In this document: positions 9,105-17,459 of the stretch, piece after piece | Layout: the number at the start of each line of letters is the position of its first letter | How positions within the stretch are numbered: position 1 is the stretch's first letter | Origin: Methanocaldococcus infernus ME | Lineage (GTDB): Archaea > AGJL01 > Methanococci > Methanococcales > Methanocaldococcaceae | Direction of reading: 5' to 3' | Assembly: GCF_000092305.1 (NCBI RefSeq) | Contig: NC_014122.1 | Coordinates: 620,001-684,000 of the forward strand | DNA: 64,000 nt | Notes under the pieces: generated by a model | The model's input: the letters and a program-made list of their open reading frames with translations, nothing else | Databases searched by the model: none | Told to the model about the DNA's origin: nothing | Position numbers and translations under genes: made by a program

Positions 9105-9681
9105 CCTCTCCCTCCAACTCTTCCAGTTGTTTCAGAAACTCTTGAGCCTTATTTTTTAAAATTTTTGTAGCCTCTTCTAAAATTTCTAAGCTATCCATTT
9201 GCCCAAAACTCTCTACAAGAAACTCAACTTCATCCTCAGATAGTTGTTTATAAACAGCATTACAGGGTTGCCACTTGGCATGAACCTTTCCAATCCCAGG
9301 AACAGCTTCACACTCAATTTTTATCCTTTGTTTTTCTCCCAATTTTACAATAGGGATATTTTTAAAAGCTACTTCTCCATTATCAGACTTTAAATCTGAG
9401 GAATAGACTACACAAGGACCTTCTTTTTCTAAGGTAAATAAGATGGTTTCATTTTCAAATGCAGGCTTTCCCTTAATTGGAATTAAACCAAGTCTATGGG
9501 CTAAGATTTCATCATCCATAGATGAAGAGTTCTCATATATAAAAACATCTTCAATAGCAAAAGTTGGGACTTCAGAGATCATAATTCTTCTTATGGCATT
9601 AGAAAAAGAAATAGGGGCTTTTAGGGAGAAGATAAACTCTTCCCCTATTCTTGTTTTTTTCTTCTCTTTAATATTTAACAA
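9094..9681 (-). CDS. rpoD: DNA-directed RNA polymerase subunit Rpo3 (RpoD)
   Basis: This is the alpha-like assembly subunit of archaeal RNA polymerase, which pairs with Rpo11. The conserved core [46 protein letters not shown] covers about residues 24-70. The C-terminal part is [10 protein letters not shown] onward. The four-Cys ferredoxin-like insertion found in some archaeal Rpo3 proteins is not present; only isolated cysteines occur. The start is TTG with GGGGGAT about six bases upstream, the same unusual site used by uS13 in this operon. Confidence 0.94.
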   Translation of the reverse strand: MLNIKEKKKTRIGEEFIFSLKAPISFSNAIRRIMISEVPTFAIEDVFIYENSSSMDDEILAHRLGLIPIKGKPAFENETILFTLEKEGPCVVYSSDLKSDNGEVAFKNIPIVKLGEKQRIKIECEAVPGIGKVHAKWQPCNAVYKQLSEDEVEFLVESFGQMDSLEILEEATKILKNKAQEFLKQLEELEGEDGN

Positions 9682-9701
9682 AGAAAATCCCCCTTTACAA
9701 A

Positions 9702-10088
9702 TTATTTCTTGAATCTCTTCTTTGGAGTGGTTCCATCATGAGGAATTGGTGTAACATCTTCAATTCTTCCAATTCTTAGCCCAGCTCTTGCTAAAGCCCT
9801 AATTGCTGCCTGTGCTCCTGGTCCAGGATTCTTTTGCCCACTTCCCCCAGGAGCTCTAACCTTTATATGTATGTTGGTAACTCCTCTCTCCTTTAAAATT
9901 TCTGCCAATTTAAAAGCTGCCTGCATAGCTGCATAAGGAGATCCTTCATCTCTCTGGTTTCTTGTAACCATACCACCAGAGACTCTTGCTATGGTTTCAG
10001 CTCCTGTTATGTCTGTAGCATGTATAATGGTGTTGTTGTATGAAGAATAGATATGAACAATTCCCCACTTCTCTTTTTTCTCTGTCAT
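9702..10088 (-). CDS. rpsK: 30S ribosomal protein uS11
   Basis: A 128-residue small-subunit platform protein. Typical segments are [52 protein letters not shown] and the glycine-rich [44 protein letters not shown], ending in the basic PKKRFKK tail. The ATG has AGGTGAAAC upstream. It lies between uS4 and rpo3. Confidence 0.95.
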   Translation of the reverse strand: MTEKKEKWGIVHIYSSYNNTIIHATDITGAETIARVSGGMVTRNQRDEGSPYAAMQAAFKLAEILKERGVTNIHIKVRAPGGSGQKNPGPGAQAAIRALARAGLRIGRIEDVTPIPHDGTTPKKRFKK

Positions 10089-10111
10089 GAGTGTTTCACC
10101 TTAAAATTTTA

Positions 10112-10663
10112 TTATTCTTGTTGCTCTTCCTCAACTAATCCAATAATCTTAGCTCTCTCAGGATGATCTTTATTTACAAATGGAGAGTTTTTATAGTAAT
10201 CTATACTATCCTCTTCCTCAACTGTAACTAAGTAGCTTGGAACTGTAACCCTTCTACCATTGATAGCTATGTGTCCATGGACTATTAACTGTCTTGCCTG
10301 TCTTGGAGTTCTTGCTAACCCCTTTCTGAAAACTAAGGTTTGTAATCTTCTCTCTAAGATATCTTCAACAGTTAAAGCTAAGACATCATCCAATGTTGGG
10401 TTATCCTTTCTTAAAATTCCATATCTTCTTAAGACATTGAATAACTGCTGAGCCTCCTTAGCCCCTTGTTCTGTTGTGTCACTAATTAACCTTCTTGCCT
10501 GTCTTCTGTACTTTCTTAAGATTGTTTCAGCTTTCCAAACTTCTCTTTTTCTCCTTAAACCATACTTTCTACAAAGTTCTTTTTCTCTCTCAATTCTCTC
10601 CTTAATCCATGGGTGGTTAGGTGTTTCATACTTCTTAGGAAATCTTCTCCTTGGGTCTCCCAT
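10112..10663 (-). CDS. rpsD: 30S ribosomal protein uS4
   Basis: A 183-residue primary 16S rRNA-binding protein. The N-terminal [34 protein letters not shown] is characteristic of the archaeal form. The S4 RNA-binding domain lies around residues 104-155 ([44 protein letters not shown]). AAGGTGAAAAG precedes the ATG. By eye it contains no CpG dinucleotide at all, in contrast to its upstream neighbour uS13. Confidence 0.95.
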   Translation of the reverse strand: MGDPRRRFPKKYETPNHPWIKERIEREKELCRKYGLRRKREVWKAETILRKYRRQARRLISDTTEQGAKEAQQLFNVLRRYGILRKDNPTLDDVLALTVEDILERRLQTLVFRKGLARTPRQARQLIVHGHIAINGRRVTVPSYLVTVEEEDSIDYYKNSPFVNKDHPERAKIIGLVEEEQQE

Positions 10664-10672
10664 CTTTTCACC

Positions 10673-11134
10673 TTACTTTTTCCTTCTTGAAACTCCAACT
10701 GTTGGACCTCTTCTAAATGTACTCTTTGTTCTCTGTCCTCTACATGGTAATCCTAATTCGTGTCTAATTCCTCTGTAACACTTGATTCTCTTCAATCTGT
10801 TAATATCTTCCTGCTTAACAACAATTAAGTCTCCTTCAATAACGTGTTTATCTTCTCCTGTAACGTAATCTTTCCTTCTATTAAACATCCAAGAAGGAAT
10901 TCCAAACTTAGCAGGATCTTGTAAAACCTCTTCTATCTTTTTAACCTCTTCATCAGTTAAGTAACCGGCTAACTTGTTTGGGTCGATGTTGGTTACTCTA
11001 ACGATAGCTCTTGCCATCGCCTCTCCAATTCCGTAGATGTCTTGGAGAGCCATGATCACTTTTTTATTACCATCAATATCGGTTCTTGATATTCTAATTA
11101 AATATTTAAATTCAGAATTTTGGACTTCTGCCAA
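10673..11134 (-). CDS. rpsM: 30S ribosomal protein uS13
   Basis: A 153-residue small-subunit head protein. Signatures are LIRISRTDIDGNKKVIMALQDIYGIGEAMARAIVR, a helix-two-turn-helix-type region, and the basic C-terminal HELGLPCRGQRTKSTFRRGPTVGVSRRKK. The start is TTG (MAEVQN) with GGGGGATAAC just before it. It is the first gene of the ribosomal/RNA polymerase cluster and lies 59 bases after tRNA-Ser on the same strand. About nine CpG dinucleotides occur within it, against essentially none in adjacent genes, clustered in the 5' half. Confidence 0.95.
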   Translation of the reverse strand: MAEVQNSEFKYLIRISRTDIDGNKKVIMALQDIYGIGEAMARAIVRVTNIDPNKLAGYLTDEEVKKIEEVLQDPAKFGIPSWMFNRRKDYVTGEDKHVIEGDLIVVKQEDINRLKRIKCYRGIRHELGLPCRGQRTKSTFRRGPTVGVSRRKK

Positions 11135-11159
11135 GTTATCCCCCTTTCTCAGTTATCAG

Positions 11160-11171
11160 AAACACGTGTTT
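11160..11171. promoter_or_regulatory. 12-base perfect palindrome ahead of the ribosomal operon
   Basis: AAACACGTGTTT is a perfect inverted repeat centred about 31 bases upstream of the uS13 TTG start, between it and the end of tRNA-Ser. It could be an operator or a processing signal. No matching regulator is known to me and the site could be chance. Confidence 0.25.
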
Positions 11172-11193
11172 GAAAATAAAATAAAAAAATAAG

Positions 11194-11282
11194 TGGCGCG
11201 GAGGGGGGGATTTGAACCCCCGCGGGGCAAAGCCCCATGGGATCTCCAGTCCCACGCCGTAGCCGGGCTTGGCTACCTCCGC
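11194..11282 (-). tRNA. tRNA-Ser(GGA)
   Basis: The acceptor GCGGAGG pairs with CCTCCGC, with discriminator G and encoded CCA. The anticodon stem TGGGA/TCCCA encloses loop CTGGAGA, anticodon GGA. A long variable arm (GGGGC-TTT-GCCCC) identifies a class II serine tRNA. It is immediately upstream of and co-directional with the uS13 operon. Confidence 0.96.
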
Positions 11283-11313
11283 ACTTTACAGCATCATTTA
11301 ATAGTTACCAATG

Positions 11314-11323
11314 ATTATATATT
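11314..11323 (-). promoter_or_regulatory. TATA box for tRNA-Ser
   Basis: On the minus strand an AATATATAAT element preceded by CGAAAAT (BRE-like) lies about 32 bases from the tRNA 5' end, the spacing also seen for tRNA-Leu. It may also drive the downstream ribosomal operon, because no clear TATA box is seen between the tRNA and uS13. Confidence 0.5.
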
Positions 11324-11339
11324 ATTTTCGGTTCAAAAA

Positions 11340-12527
11340 TTATAAATTTATCAATCTTTTTATCTCTTTCAACTTCTTAGGTAAGTGTTTCCATCTCCAA
11401 AATCCCCTTAATATCTCTTCTTCAGAGTAACCAAAGCTCTTTAAAGCATTTACCCACTTATTGAAGAGTTCAGGATAGAGCTCTCTAACTCTTAAAAACT
11501 CAGCATTTAGCATAGCTGGGCATAGATAACAGCCAATCCTTTCAAAGCCTTTATCATAGAGAGGATTGTAAAGGATGTCATTAAGATAGATCCAAGACCA
11601 AACATCAACCCCTTTCCAGTCCAAGATTGGGAAGACATTTATCTGATTCTCTATCAGCCCTCTCTTCTCATAACTCAACCTTTCCCTTGAAAAGCTTTCA
11701 GCTCTTCTACTTCCATTTATTGTATAAACTAACTTGTATTTTTTTAAGTATTCCCTTAGAGGGTTAAGCTTACAAATAGTGTTACACCACCTATTATCCT
11801 TGGTTGGAACTCCTCTTTTATTAAGCTCTTCCCAAAAGTCTCCTCCTTTTAAGATTGTTAAGTTTAAGTCATATTTCTTAGCAAAGTCTTTAACAAACTT
11901 TATAGTTTCAGGAAACTCTAAGCCAGTGTCTATAAAGATGACTTCTATATCTTTAATAATTTCATTGGCTAAGAGTGTTGAGACAGAACTATCTTTCCCT
12001 CCAGAGAATGAAGCATTTATCTCCTTACCCTTATAATTTTTAATTAAATTTTTAGCTTTTTTTTCTAACTTCTCTATCCTATTTTTATTCTTTTTTATGT
12101 AACTATCAAGTTTTTCAAGGAAAACCTCTCTTTTTAGTGTTAAGTCTTTAATTTTAATTTTATCTCCCTTCTTAATCCCAACTCCTACATAATTCCCCAT
12201 CTCAAAGCCAAAGTATCCCTCTTCTAACTCCTCTGGATTTTCAATTAGCTCTAAATTTATCTTTTTCCCTTTAATTTTTCTTCTTGTTGGCTTTAACCTT
12301 ATTTTAGGCTTCTCTATTAAGTAGAAGTTGGCTGAGGGGTGAAATTCCCACTGTAGAGTGATTAAATTAAATTCTAATATGCCAATATATAAGTTATCAA
12401 TATAAACCTTCTTCCTATAATCAAGGCCTCCAATCTTTTCCAAGATGACAGCTAAGTCTTTAAAATCTTTTCCTGTTAACCTTTTTAAAATCTCATTTTC
12501 ATAGGGAGAGAGGAATTTGTTGTCCAT
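11340..12527 (-). CDS. PP-loop (PAPS reductase-like) family protein
   Basis: The roughly 395-residue product has the PAPS reductase/ATP-pyrophosphatase fold: the PP-loop SFSGGKDSS near residues 174-182, IFIDTGLEFPET, then GSRRAES and a C-terminal GCYLCPAML cysteine pair. An extra N-terminal domain of about 130 residues precedes the PP-loop and ends in a PUA-like GVGIKKGDKIKIKD stretch. Such proteins resemble those remembered from M. jannaschii under phosphoadenosine phosphosulfate reductase. Real PAPS reduction is doubtful here, and sulfur or tRNA chemistry is equally possible. The ATG at 12527 is favoured over 12533 by spacing to AAGGG. Confidence 0.75.
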   Translation of the reverse strand: MDNKFLSPYENEILKRLTGKDFKDLAVILEKIGGLDYRKKVYIDNLYIGILEFNLITLQWEFHPSANFYLIEKPKIRLKPTRRKIKGKKINLELIENPEELEEGYFGFEMGNYVGVGIKKGDKIKIKDLTLKREVFLEKLDSYIKKNKNRIEKLEKKAKNLIKNYKGKEINASFSGGKDSSVSTLLANEIIKDIEVIFIDTGLEFPETIKFVKDFAKKYDLNLTILKGGDFWEELNKRGVPTKDNRWCNTICKLNPLREYLKKYKLVYTINGSRRAESFSRERLSYEKRGLIENQINVFPILDWKGVDVWSWIYLNDILYNPLYDKGFERIGCYLCPAMLNAEFLRVRELYPELFNKWVNALKSFGYSEEEILRGFWRWKHLPKKLKEIKRLINL

Positions 12528-12582
12528 TGTCATCCCTTAATCTAAATCTTTAAATTTAGGTTGAAAATAAAAAATTTTAAAA

Positions 12583-14292
12583 TTAAGCCCAGAAGGTTAG
12601 ATAAGCTTCAACTAACTTCTTACCAGCATCTGTTAAACCTCTCTTTCCAATGAAGCCAGTGTTTTTAAGTATAACCAAAGATTTTTTAATCTCATCTATT
12701 GTTAAAGGTAAGAGCTTAGCCAATAAAATAATCTCATTCTCCTTATGCTCCTTACCCTCCTCTTTCTCCTTCCAAACTCTATCAAACTCCTCTCTATTCT
12801 CATAGATAGCTCTTAGTATATTAAAGGTTGTTGGGGTTACAGCAAATTTAGTATTTAAAAGTTCTGGGACTCTTGCCTCTTCTACAGCATCTTTAACATC
12901 TTCTCCTAACTTGGTTAGCTTTATCATCTTGTTCTGTAGCTCAACTATAAACCCTTTAGATTCAGCCTCATTGATAGCTCTTATAATCTCTTCTTCCTCT
13001 CCTCCAACATGCTCCATAATTAATTTAACAAGCTCATCTCTGTGGATATATTTCTTCTTAGGAACCTTTACTAAGGCTGAAACATCATACTTTGTTAAGT
13101 ATGGCTTTCTCTTAATAGTTTTAGATAGGTTCATATAGAACTTTCCTTTCTCAGTGATTCCTCTCTTCACTGTCCCCTCTTCCTTTCCAACCATTACCCA
13201 CTCAGCTATTGGCACATCTCCAGCTTCTGGGTAGGTTATAGCTTTCATTCCATCAGTTGTTACCTTTCCAAACTCTTTAGCCTTCTCTCCAAATTCTGTC
13301 ATCCAGTAAGTATCTTTATTATCAACAACTTTCCTCTCAATTAACTCCTTAGACTCTAAGATGTGTAAAGTCTCTCCTAAGTCTTTAATATTAACTCTCT
13401 TTTCAATCTCTTTATATGTTGGTATAACCTTTGGATTGGTTTCATATATCTTCTTAATCTCTTCTATAGCCTTTAAAACCTCTAACTCATCCTCTAAAAC
13501 ATATATTGGCAGGGTTTTCTCTTCAACCTTCCCCAACCCTTTATAGGTTTCCATCATCTCCTTACCTAACTCTGTAACCCCTTCCTTATAGAAGCCACTT
13601 TCCTCTAAGCTCTCACTACCCTTTCCACTCTCTAACAATTCAAAGTCCTCCTTTCTCAAAATTAAAGCTCTTGATATATTTGGAACCATGTTTGCTATCT
13701 TAATAACATTGGCTAAGGTTTTTGTTGTTGAAAAGGCTTTATCAGATGTCTTTGGAGAGATCATCAATAATCTCATAGCCTGTAGAGCATTTATTATGTA
13801 GTCCCCAAAATTCTTAGAATTTTTGTAAGTTATGAGTTCATCATACAATCCTATCTTTGGCATGTTTCTAACAAAGCTTAATATTTGTGGAGTTAAATAA
13901 ACTATTGGGTGTGTTTCTCTGTAGATCTTTAATATCTCTTTCCCTATCTCATTTAATCCATTGTCATCAGCTAACTGTCTCTCCTTTAGTAAGGCAAGCC
14001 AATCCTCTGGAACCTGTCCAGTCTCTTCAAGTAACTCCATAATTTTTATAATTTCACTGTCAATAAAGATTTCTGGCAAGTTCTCAATGTCTAACTTTTC
14101 AACAAGCTCTAACAACCTCTTCCCAGCTTCAGTAAATCTTATGCTATCTCCTTCAAGCTCAACAAATCCTAAGATGTAAAGCTCAACTACTCTATTTTTA
14201 AAATCTTCTGGTAAAGCTTTTTCAATCTCTTTCTGACTCTCTGTCTCTTTCATCTTTTTTAATATCTCTAAATGTCTCTTTTTCAAGAACAT
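12583..14292 (-). CDS. DUF505 family protein with repeated winged-helix-like segments
   Basis: This 569-residue protein of unknown function matches the methanogen DUF505 family. It contains at least four similar units ending in phrases such as RFTEAGKRLLEL, GLNEIGKEILKIY, GVTELGKEMMETY, WMTEFGEKAKEFG, GITEKGKFYMN, LTKLGEDVKDAV and GLTDAGKKLVEAY. These look like the wing or recognition end of winged-helix modules, so DNA or RNA binding is a reasonable inference. No catalytic motif is evident. Its start abuts the membrane-protein gene upstream with no gap. Confidence 0.7.
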   Translation of the reverse strand: MFLKKRHLEILKKMKETESQKEIEKALPEDFKNRVVELYILGFVELEGDSIRFTEAGKRLLELVEKLDIENLPEIFIDSEIIKIMELLEETGQVPEDWLALLKERQLADDNGLNEIGKEILKIYRETHPIVYLTPQILSFVRNMPKIGLYDELITYKNSKNFGDYIINALQAMRLLMISPKTSDKAFSTTKTLANVIKIANMVPNISRALILRKEDFELLESGKGSESLEESGFYKEGVTELGKEMMETYKGLGKVEEKTLPIYVLEDELEVLKAIEEIKKIYETNPKVIPTYKEIEKRVNIKDLGETLHILESKELIERKVVDNKDTYWMTEFGEKAKEFGKVTTDGMKAITYPEAGDVPIAEWVMVGKEEGTVKRGITEKGKFYMNLSKTIKRKPYLTKYDVSALVKVPKKKYIHRDELVKLIMEHVGGEEEEIIRAINEAESKGFIVELQNKMIKLTKLGEDVKDAVEEARVPELLNTKFAVTPTTFNILRAIYENREEFDRVWKEKEEGKEHKENEIILLAKLLPLTIDEIKKSLVILKNTGFIGKRGLTDAGKKLVEAYLTFWA

Positions 14293-14703
14293 CTATTCCA
14301 CCTCTACAAGTTTTTGAAACTCCCTTATAGCTTTAAACTTATAATACCAAAGGATTAGCATAAAGAGAGTAGCTCCAAAGAATGGAGACCAAACAAGTAA
14401 TGATAGCTTAGGGACTATAAATAATGTTACACTAATAATAAATAGAACCATATAACCAACTTCTAAAGCATACCTTAACCTCTCAATCTCAAATAAAAAG
14501 GTTGATGCCACTATCAACTTTGTTAATTTTTCTACCCCTTTTAGTAAGATACTCCTCTCTAAGATCTTGCTCTCTAACCTTTTATATTCTTCATCTTCAG
14601 CCTTTAGGAAGGCTATAACTAACTTGTATCCTAAAACTATGTGCCAACCTAAGGCTAAGAATATAAAGAATCCTGTGAATATTAAGAAAATATATAGGAA
14701 CAT
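14293..14703 (-). CDS. small membrane protein of unknown function
   Basis: A 136-residue protein with an N-terminal membrane helix (about residues 2-22), a charged central stretch (KAEDEEYKRLESKILERSILLKGVEKLTKL) and two further hydrophobic helices around residues 84-122, ending in a charged tail. I do not recognise the family. It ends exactly where the DUF505 gene begins and is upstream of it, so the two are probably co-transcribed and may work together at the membrane. Confidence 0.65.
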   Translation of the reverse strand: MFLYIFLIFTGFFIFLALGWHIVLGYKLVIAFLKAEDEEYKRLESKILERSILLKGVEKLTKLIVASTFLFEIERLRYALEVGYMVLFIISVTLFIVPKLSLLVWSPFFGATLFMLILWYYKFKAIREFQKLVEVE

Positions 14704-14857
14704 TTATTCACCTTAAGAGTTTCTTATAATATGACTTAGAGGTTCTATAAAAACTTTACTATAATTAGTATATTTAAATCTTTTGATTAAATGAATAAAA
14801 AATTATTAAAAAAGATAAAAAATAAAAAAAATTAAGATCAAAAAAAGAAGAGAAAAA

Positions 14858-14936
14858 TGGTAGCGGGGGGAGGATTTGAACCTCCGATCTCCGGGTTATG
14901 AGCCCGGCGGGATGGACCTGGCTACCCCACCCCGCT
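14858..14936 (-). tRNA. initiator tRNA-Met(CAT)
   Basis: The acceptor AGCGGGG pairs with CCCCGCT and CCA is encoded. The anticodon stem carries the GGG/CCC run around loop CTCATAA, and position 1 is A paired with U72. These are archaeal initiator features. It is transcribed divergently from larE. Confidence 0.93.
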
Positions 14937-14969
14937 TCCCAAAACAGGCATAAGTTAGATATAGGTAAG

Positions 14970-14980
14970 TTATATATAAA
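14970..14980. promoter_or_regulatory. shared bidirectional TATA box (tRNA-iMet and larE)
   Basis: The near-symmetric TTATATATAAA reads as a TATA box on both strands. On the minus strand it is about 35 bases from the tRNA-Met 5' end. On the plus strand it is about 25 bases from the larE ATG at 15003, which would make the larE mRNA leaderless. No other TATA candidate lies between the two genes. Confidence 0.45.
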
Positions 14981-15002
14981 AGTTATGGAGTTGTGCATAA
15001 AC

Positions 15003-15710
15003 ATGGAACATATTGAGAAACTCTTACAAACTTACAAAGGAAAGAAAGTGATTCTGGCATTTTCTGGAGGAGTTGATAGCTTAATCTTAGCAATATTGTT
15101 AAGTAGAGTAGCTAAGGTTAAGTGTGTCTTTATAAAAACTCCATACATTCATAAATATAAAGAAGAAGATGCCAAGGCTTTAGCTAAGAAGTTTAACTTA
15201 GATCTTGAAATTCTTTATGTTGATAAGATTGTTGAAAATAGTAAGTTAAGATGCTACCATTGTAAAAAGATGTTTTTCTCAATTTTAAATAAGATGAAAG
15301 AGGAGTTAAGTTATGACTTAGTAGTTGATGGAACACACTATGATGATCTCTTTGAGGATAGACCTGGACTAAAAGCTTTAGAAGAGCTTAATATCTCTTC
15401 TCCTTTTGCAGAGTTTAAGGTTAGAAAAGGGGATATTTTAAAATTAGCTAAAGATTTAAATATAAATATTCCAAAAGAAACCTGTTTATTAACAAGATTT
15501 GATAGAGATGTTGATGAAAAAGAGCTTAGAAAAGTTGAAGCCTTGGAAGAGTTTCTAAGAAAGTTTCTTAAGGGATCAATAAGGTTAAGGGATCGTGGAG
15601 ATAAAGCTATATTGGAAATTGAGGACATAAAAAACTTTGAACATAATAGAGAAGTAATTTTAAGTGAGTTGAGGAAGTATTATGATGATATATTGGTTAT
15701 AAAAAAATAG
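15003..15710 (+). CDS. larE: ATP-dependent sacrificial sulfur transferase LarE-like protein
   Basis: The 235-residue PP-loop protein has SGGVDS at residues 21-26, a cysteine pair RCYHCKK at 83-89, and PKETCLLTRF, where LarE proteins carry the sulfur-donor Cys (ACLASR-type motif). LarE adenylates and sulfurates the pyridinium dicarboxylate precursor of the nickel-pincer nucleotide. The three cysteines could hold an iron-sulfur cluster, as proposed for some LarE forms. A longer frame from 14898 would run through the tRNA-Met gene. The ATG at 15003 sits at leaderless distance from the TATA element. Confidence 0.8.
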   Translation: MEHIEKLLQTYKGKKVILAFSGGVDSLILAILLSRVAKVKCVFIKTPYIHKYKEEDAKALAKKFNLDLEILYVDKIVENSKLRCYHCKKMFFSILNKMKEELSYDLVVDGTHYDDLFEDRPGLKALEELNISSPFAEFKVRKGDILKLAKDLNINIPKETCLLTRFDRDVDEKELRKVEALEEFLRKFLKGSIRLRDRGDKAILEIEDIKNFEHNREVILSELRKYYDDILVIKK

Positions 15711-15718
15711 TTCTTGCT

Positions 15719-16417
15719 TTACTTAAAGTTTCCTAAAAGTAGCTTGGCAGCATTATAGTATCTTCTCCAATCCCCACTCCTTGAGGTGTCAATATAATTA
15801 ACCTTCTTTTCTGAGAGTAAGATGGCCCCATAGCCTTCTAATTTACAAACCAAGGCTAAGCATCTAAATATTAAATTTCCACTTATCCCATCTGGAGCCA
15901 CTATTAAATTAAAATCTTCTTTTAAATACTCTTCAATCACTATCCCCCTATGCTCCACAATATAAGAGACTCTCTTTTTTACTTCCTCAGCTTCTTTTAT
16001 TGTTCTATCAACTCTCTCATCCCTTCCTAAGTCCTCTAACCTACCTCCTGAGAGTAAGGCTATTTTTGGCTCAATCTTAAGCTCTTCCAAAAATTTGGCT
16101 CCATAGTTTATAATATTAATTTTATCCTCTAAACCCTTAACCTCATCTATGCCAACAGGAGATAGTAAAAAAATGTTCTTTGTAAAAGGGTTCTTCAATA
16201 TTGAGGCTCTATAAAATTTCCCTAACCTTTCTCTAAGTAATGGAATAACTTCTGAAGAAGGTAGAGAGCCTCTTATAACTCCTTTAACATCCTTATCAAA
16301 GAGATAACTTATAAGTTCCTCTGGATCCTTAACAATTTTAACCTCTATCCCTTCCTCTTTTAATTTTTCATAGGCTTTTAACACTTCTTCATTCCCTCTA
16401 TATCCTATTATTATCAT
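15719..16417 (-). CDS. methanogenesis marker protein 4 (MtxX family)
   Basis: A 232-residue member of the MtxX / marker 4 family, conserved across methanogens and of unknown function. Segments typical of it include GVIRGSLPSSEVIPLLRE, LLSPVGIDEV, ALLSGGRLEDLGRDERVDRTIKEAE and VAPDGISGNLIFRCLALVC. The fold is reminiscent of phosphate acetyltransferase-type proteins (family knowledge, not seen directly). It overlaps the 3' end of marker 12 by 20 bases, implying coupled translation. Confidence 0.82.
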   Translation of the reverse strand: MIIIGYRGNEEVLKAYEKLKEEGIEVKIVKDPEELISYLFDKDVKGVIRGSLPSSEVIPLLRERLGKFYRASILKNPFTKNIFLLSPVGIDEVKGLEDKINIINYGAKFLEELKIEPKIALLSGGRLEDLGRDERVDRTIKEAEEVKKRVSYIVEHRGIVIEEYLKEDFNLIVAPDGISGNLIFRCLALVCKLEGYGAILLSEKKVNYIDTSRSGDWRRYYNAAKLLLGNFK

Positions 16418-17384
16418 AGCAAATTCCCAAAAAGTCTTTTTTTCCTCTTAGTATATCTTCAGCTATCATAGCTAAGCCTATAGAAGCACTTTCTCCTTCT
16501 AAGATATACAAATTAACATTTGGAAGAAGCTCTTTTATCATCTCTCCTATATTTGGCTCTTTTAATGAACCAATGGAGCCTGCTAAAACCACATTCTTCT
16601 CCTTAGTTAAAATTAAGAGAGAAGAGATTTCCATAGCTACACTTAGCACTAAGCTATCTATTGCCAATTTACAATTTTCATTAGTATAGTAATTTTTAAT
16701 AATCTCCTCCTTGGTTTCCTCTGGTCCTTTATAGATCTTAGCTATCTTCACAGCTCCAGCTCTGGAGAAGGCCTCATTTGCTGTCATCTTTTTCATGTCA
16801 ATAGCTCTAATAAACTCTAAGTCTAATGGGCCATGTAACATACCAATAGCTCCAATACAGGCATCAAAGCCCCCAACTATTTTTTTATCTTTAATTAAGA
16901 GTGTGACAGTATTTGATGAAATGTCTGAGAGTATAAAATTATCTAAATTAAATAATTTATGGGCATAGTAAGCTATTCCAATCTTCTCAGGGGAAGAGAT
17001 GTGAGAATATAAAGCTCTAAATCTCTTGTCTAAGCATTCTGTCTCTCTATGTAAGCCAGGGATAACAACAGTTGGAATTCCACTATCCTTAATCTCATCA
17101 TAAACCTTAGTTCCTCCTCCTATCTTCTCTCCAGCTCCTTCTAAGCTCTTAACTCCTCTATTTTTAACCTTCTCAATTGGCATTATCTTGTTAATCCCAT
17201 CCCCCATAGAATAGGTTAGAGCTATTAAATCTATTTTTTCAAGATCAACATGTTTTTTAAGCTCTTCTAAGTAAGATTTCTTTAACAATTCTTTCCTCCT
17301 TAGCTTAAATATCCTATTTTTTCCATTCTCTCTTATACATGTAACAATGCCAGAGGTTCCATGATCTATGCCTATGGTTATCAT
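16398..17384 (-). CDS. methanogenesis marker protein 12 (ASKHA-fold ATPase-like)
   Basis: A 328-residue protein with the N-terminal phosphate-binding loop GIDHGTSGI of the actin/acetate-kinase/Hsp70 fold. Further segments are LIALTYSMGDGI, GGGTKVYDEI, GGFDACIGAIGMLHGPLD and the second glycine loop VVLAGSIGS. It matches methanogenesis marker 12, a methanogen-restricted family without a settled role. Marker 4 follows in a 20-base overlap. ilvD is divergent, 75 bases away. Confidence 0.82.
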   Translation of the reverse strand: MITIGIDHGTSGIVTCIRENGKNRIFKLRRKELLKKSYLEELKKHVDLEKIDLIALTYSMGDGINKIMPIEKVKNRGVKSLEGAGEKIGGGTKVYDEIKDSGIPTVVIPGLHRETECLDKRFRALYSHISSPEKIGIAYYAHKLFNLDNFILSDISSNTVTLLIKDKKIVGGFDACIGAIGMLHGPLDLEFIRAIDMKKMTANEAFSRAGAVKIAKIYKGPEETKEEIIKNYYTNENCKLAIDSLVLSVAMEISSLLILTKEKNVVLAGSIGSLKEPNIGEMIKELLPNVNLYILEGESASIGLAMIAEDILRGKKDFLGICYDNNRI

Positions 17385-17459
17385 CTCAACACCAAAACAG
17401 AGAAACTATATTTAATGATGATGACATTCTATATTTTAAAATTTGTTGGAGGGACATAA

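Noticed and set aside
14898-15002. N-terminal extension of larE
   Set aside because: It would be translated from the antisense of tRNA-Met, and its residues do not resemble the family. The ATG at 15003 fits the TATA spacing.
14774-15004. Minus-strand 76-codon open frame across tRNA-Met
   Set aside because: It consists of tRNA and spacer sequence with no ribosome binding site or recognisable protein features.
17405-17425. Box C-like ATGATGATGA upstream of ilvD as a C/D guide RNA
   Set aside because: No D box (CTGA) follows at suitable spacing and the region is simply the ilvD promoter and leader.
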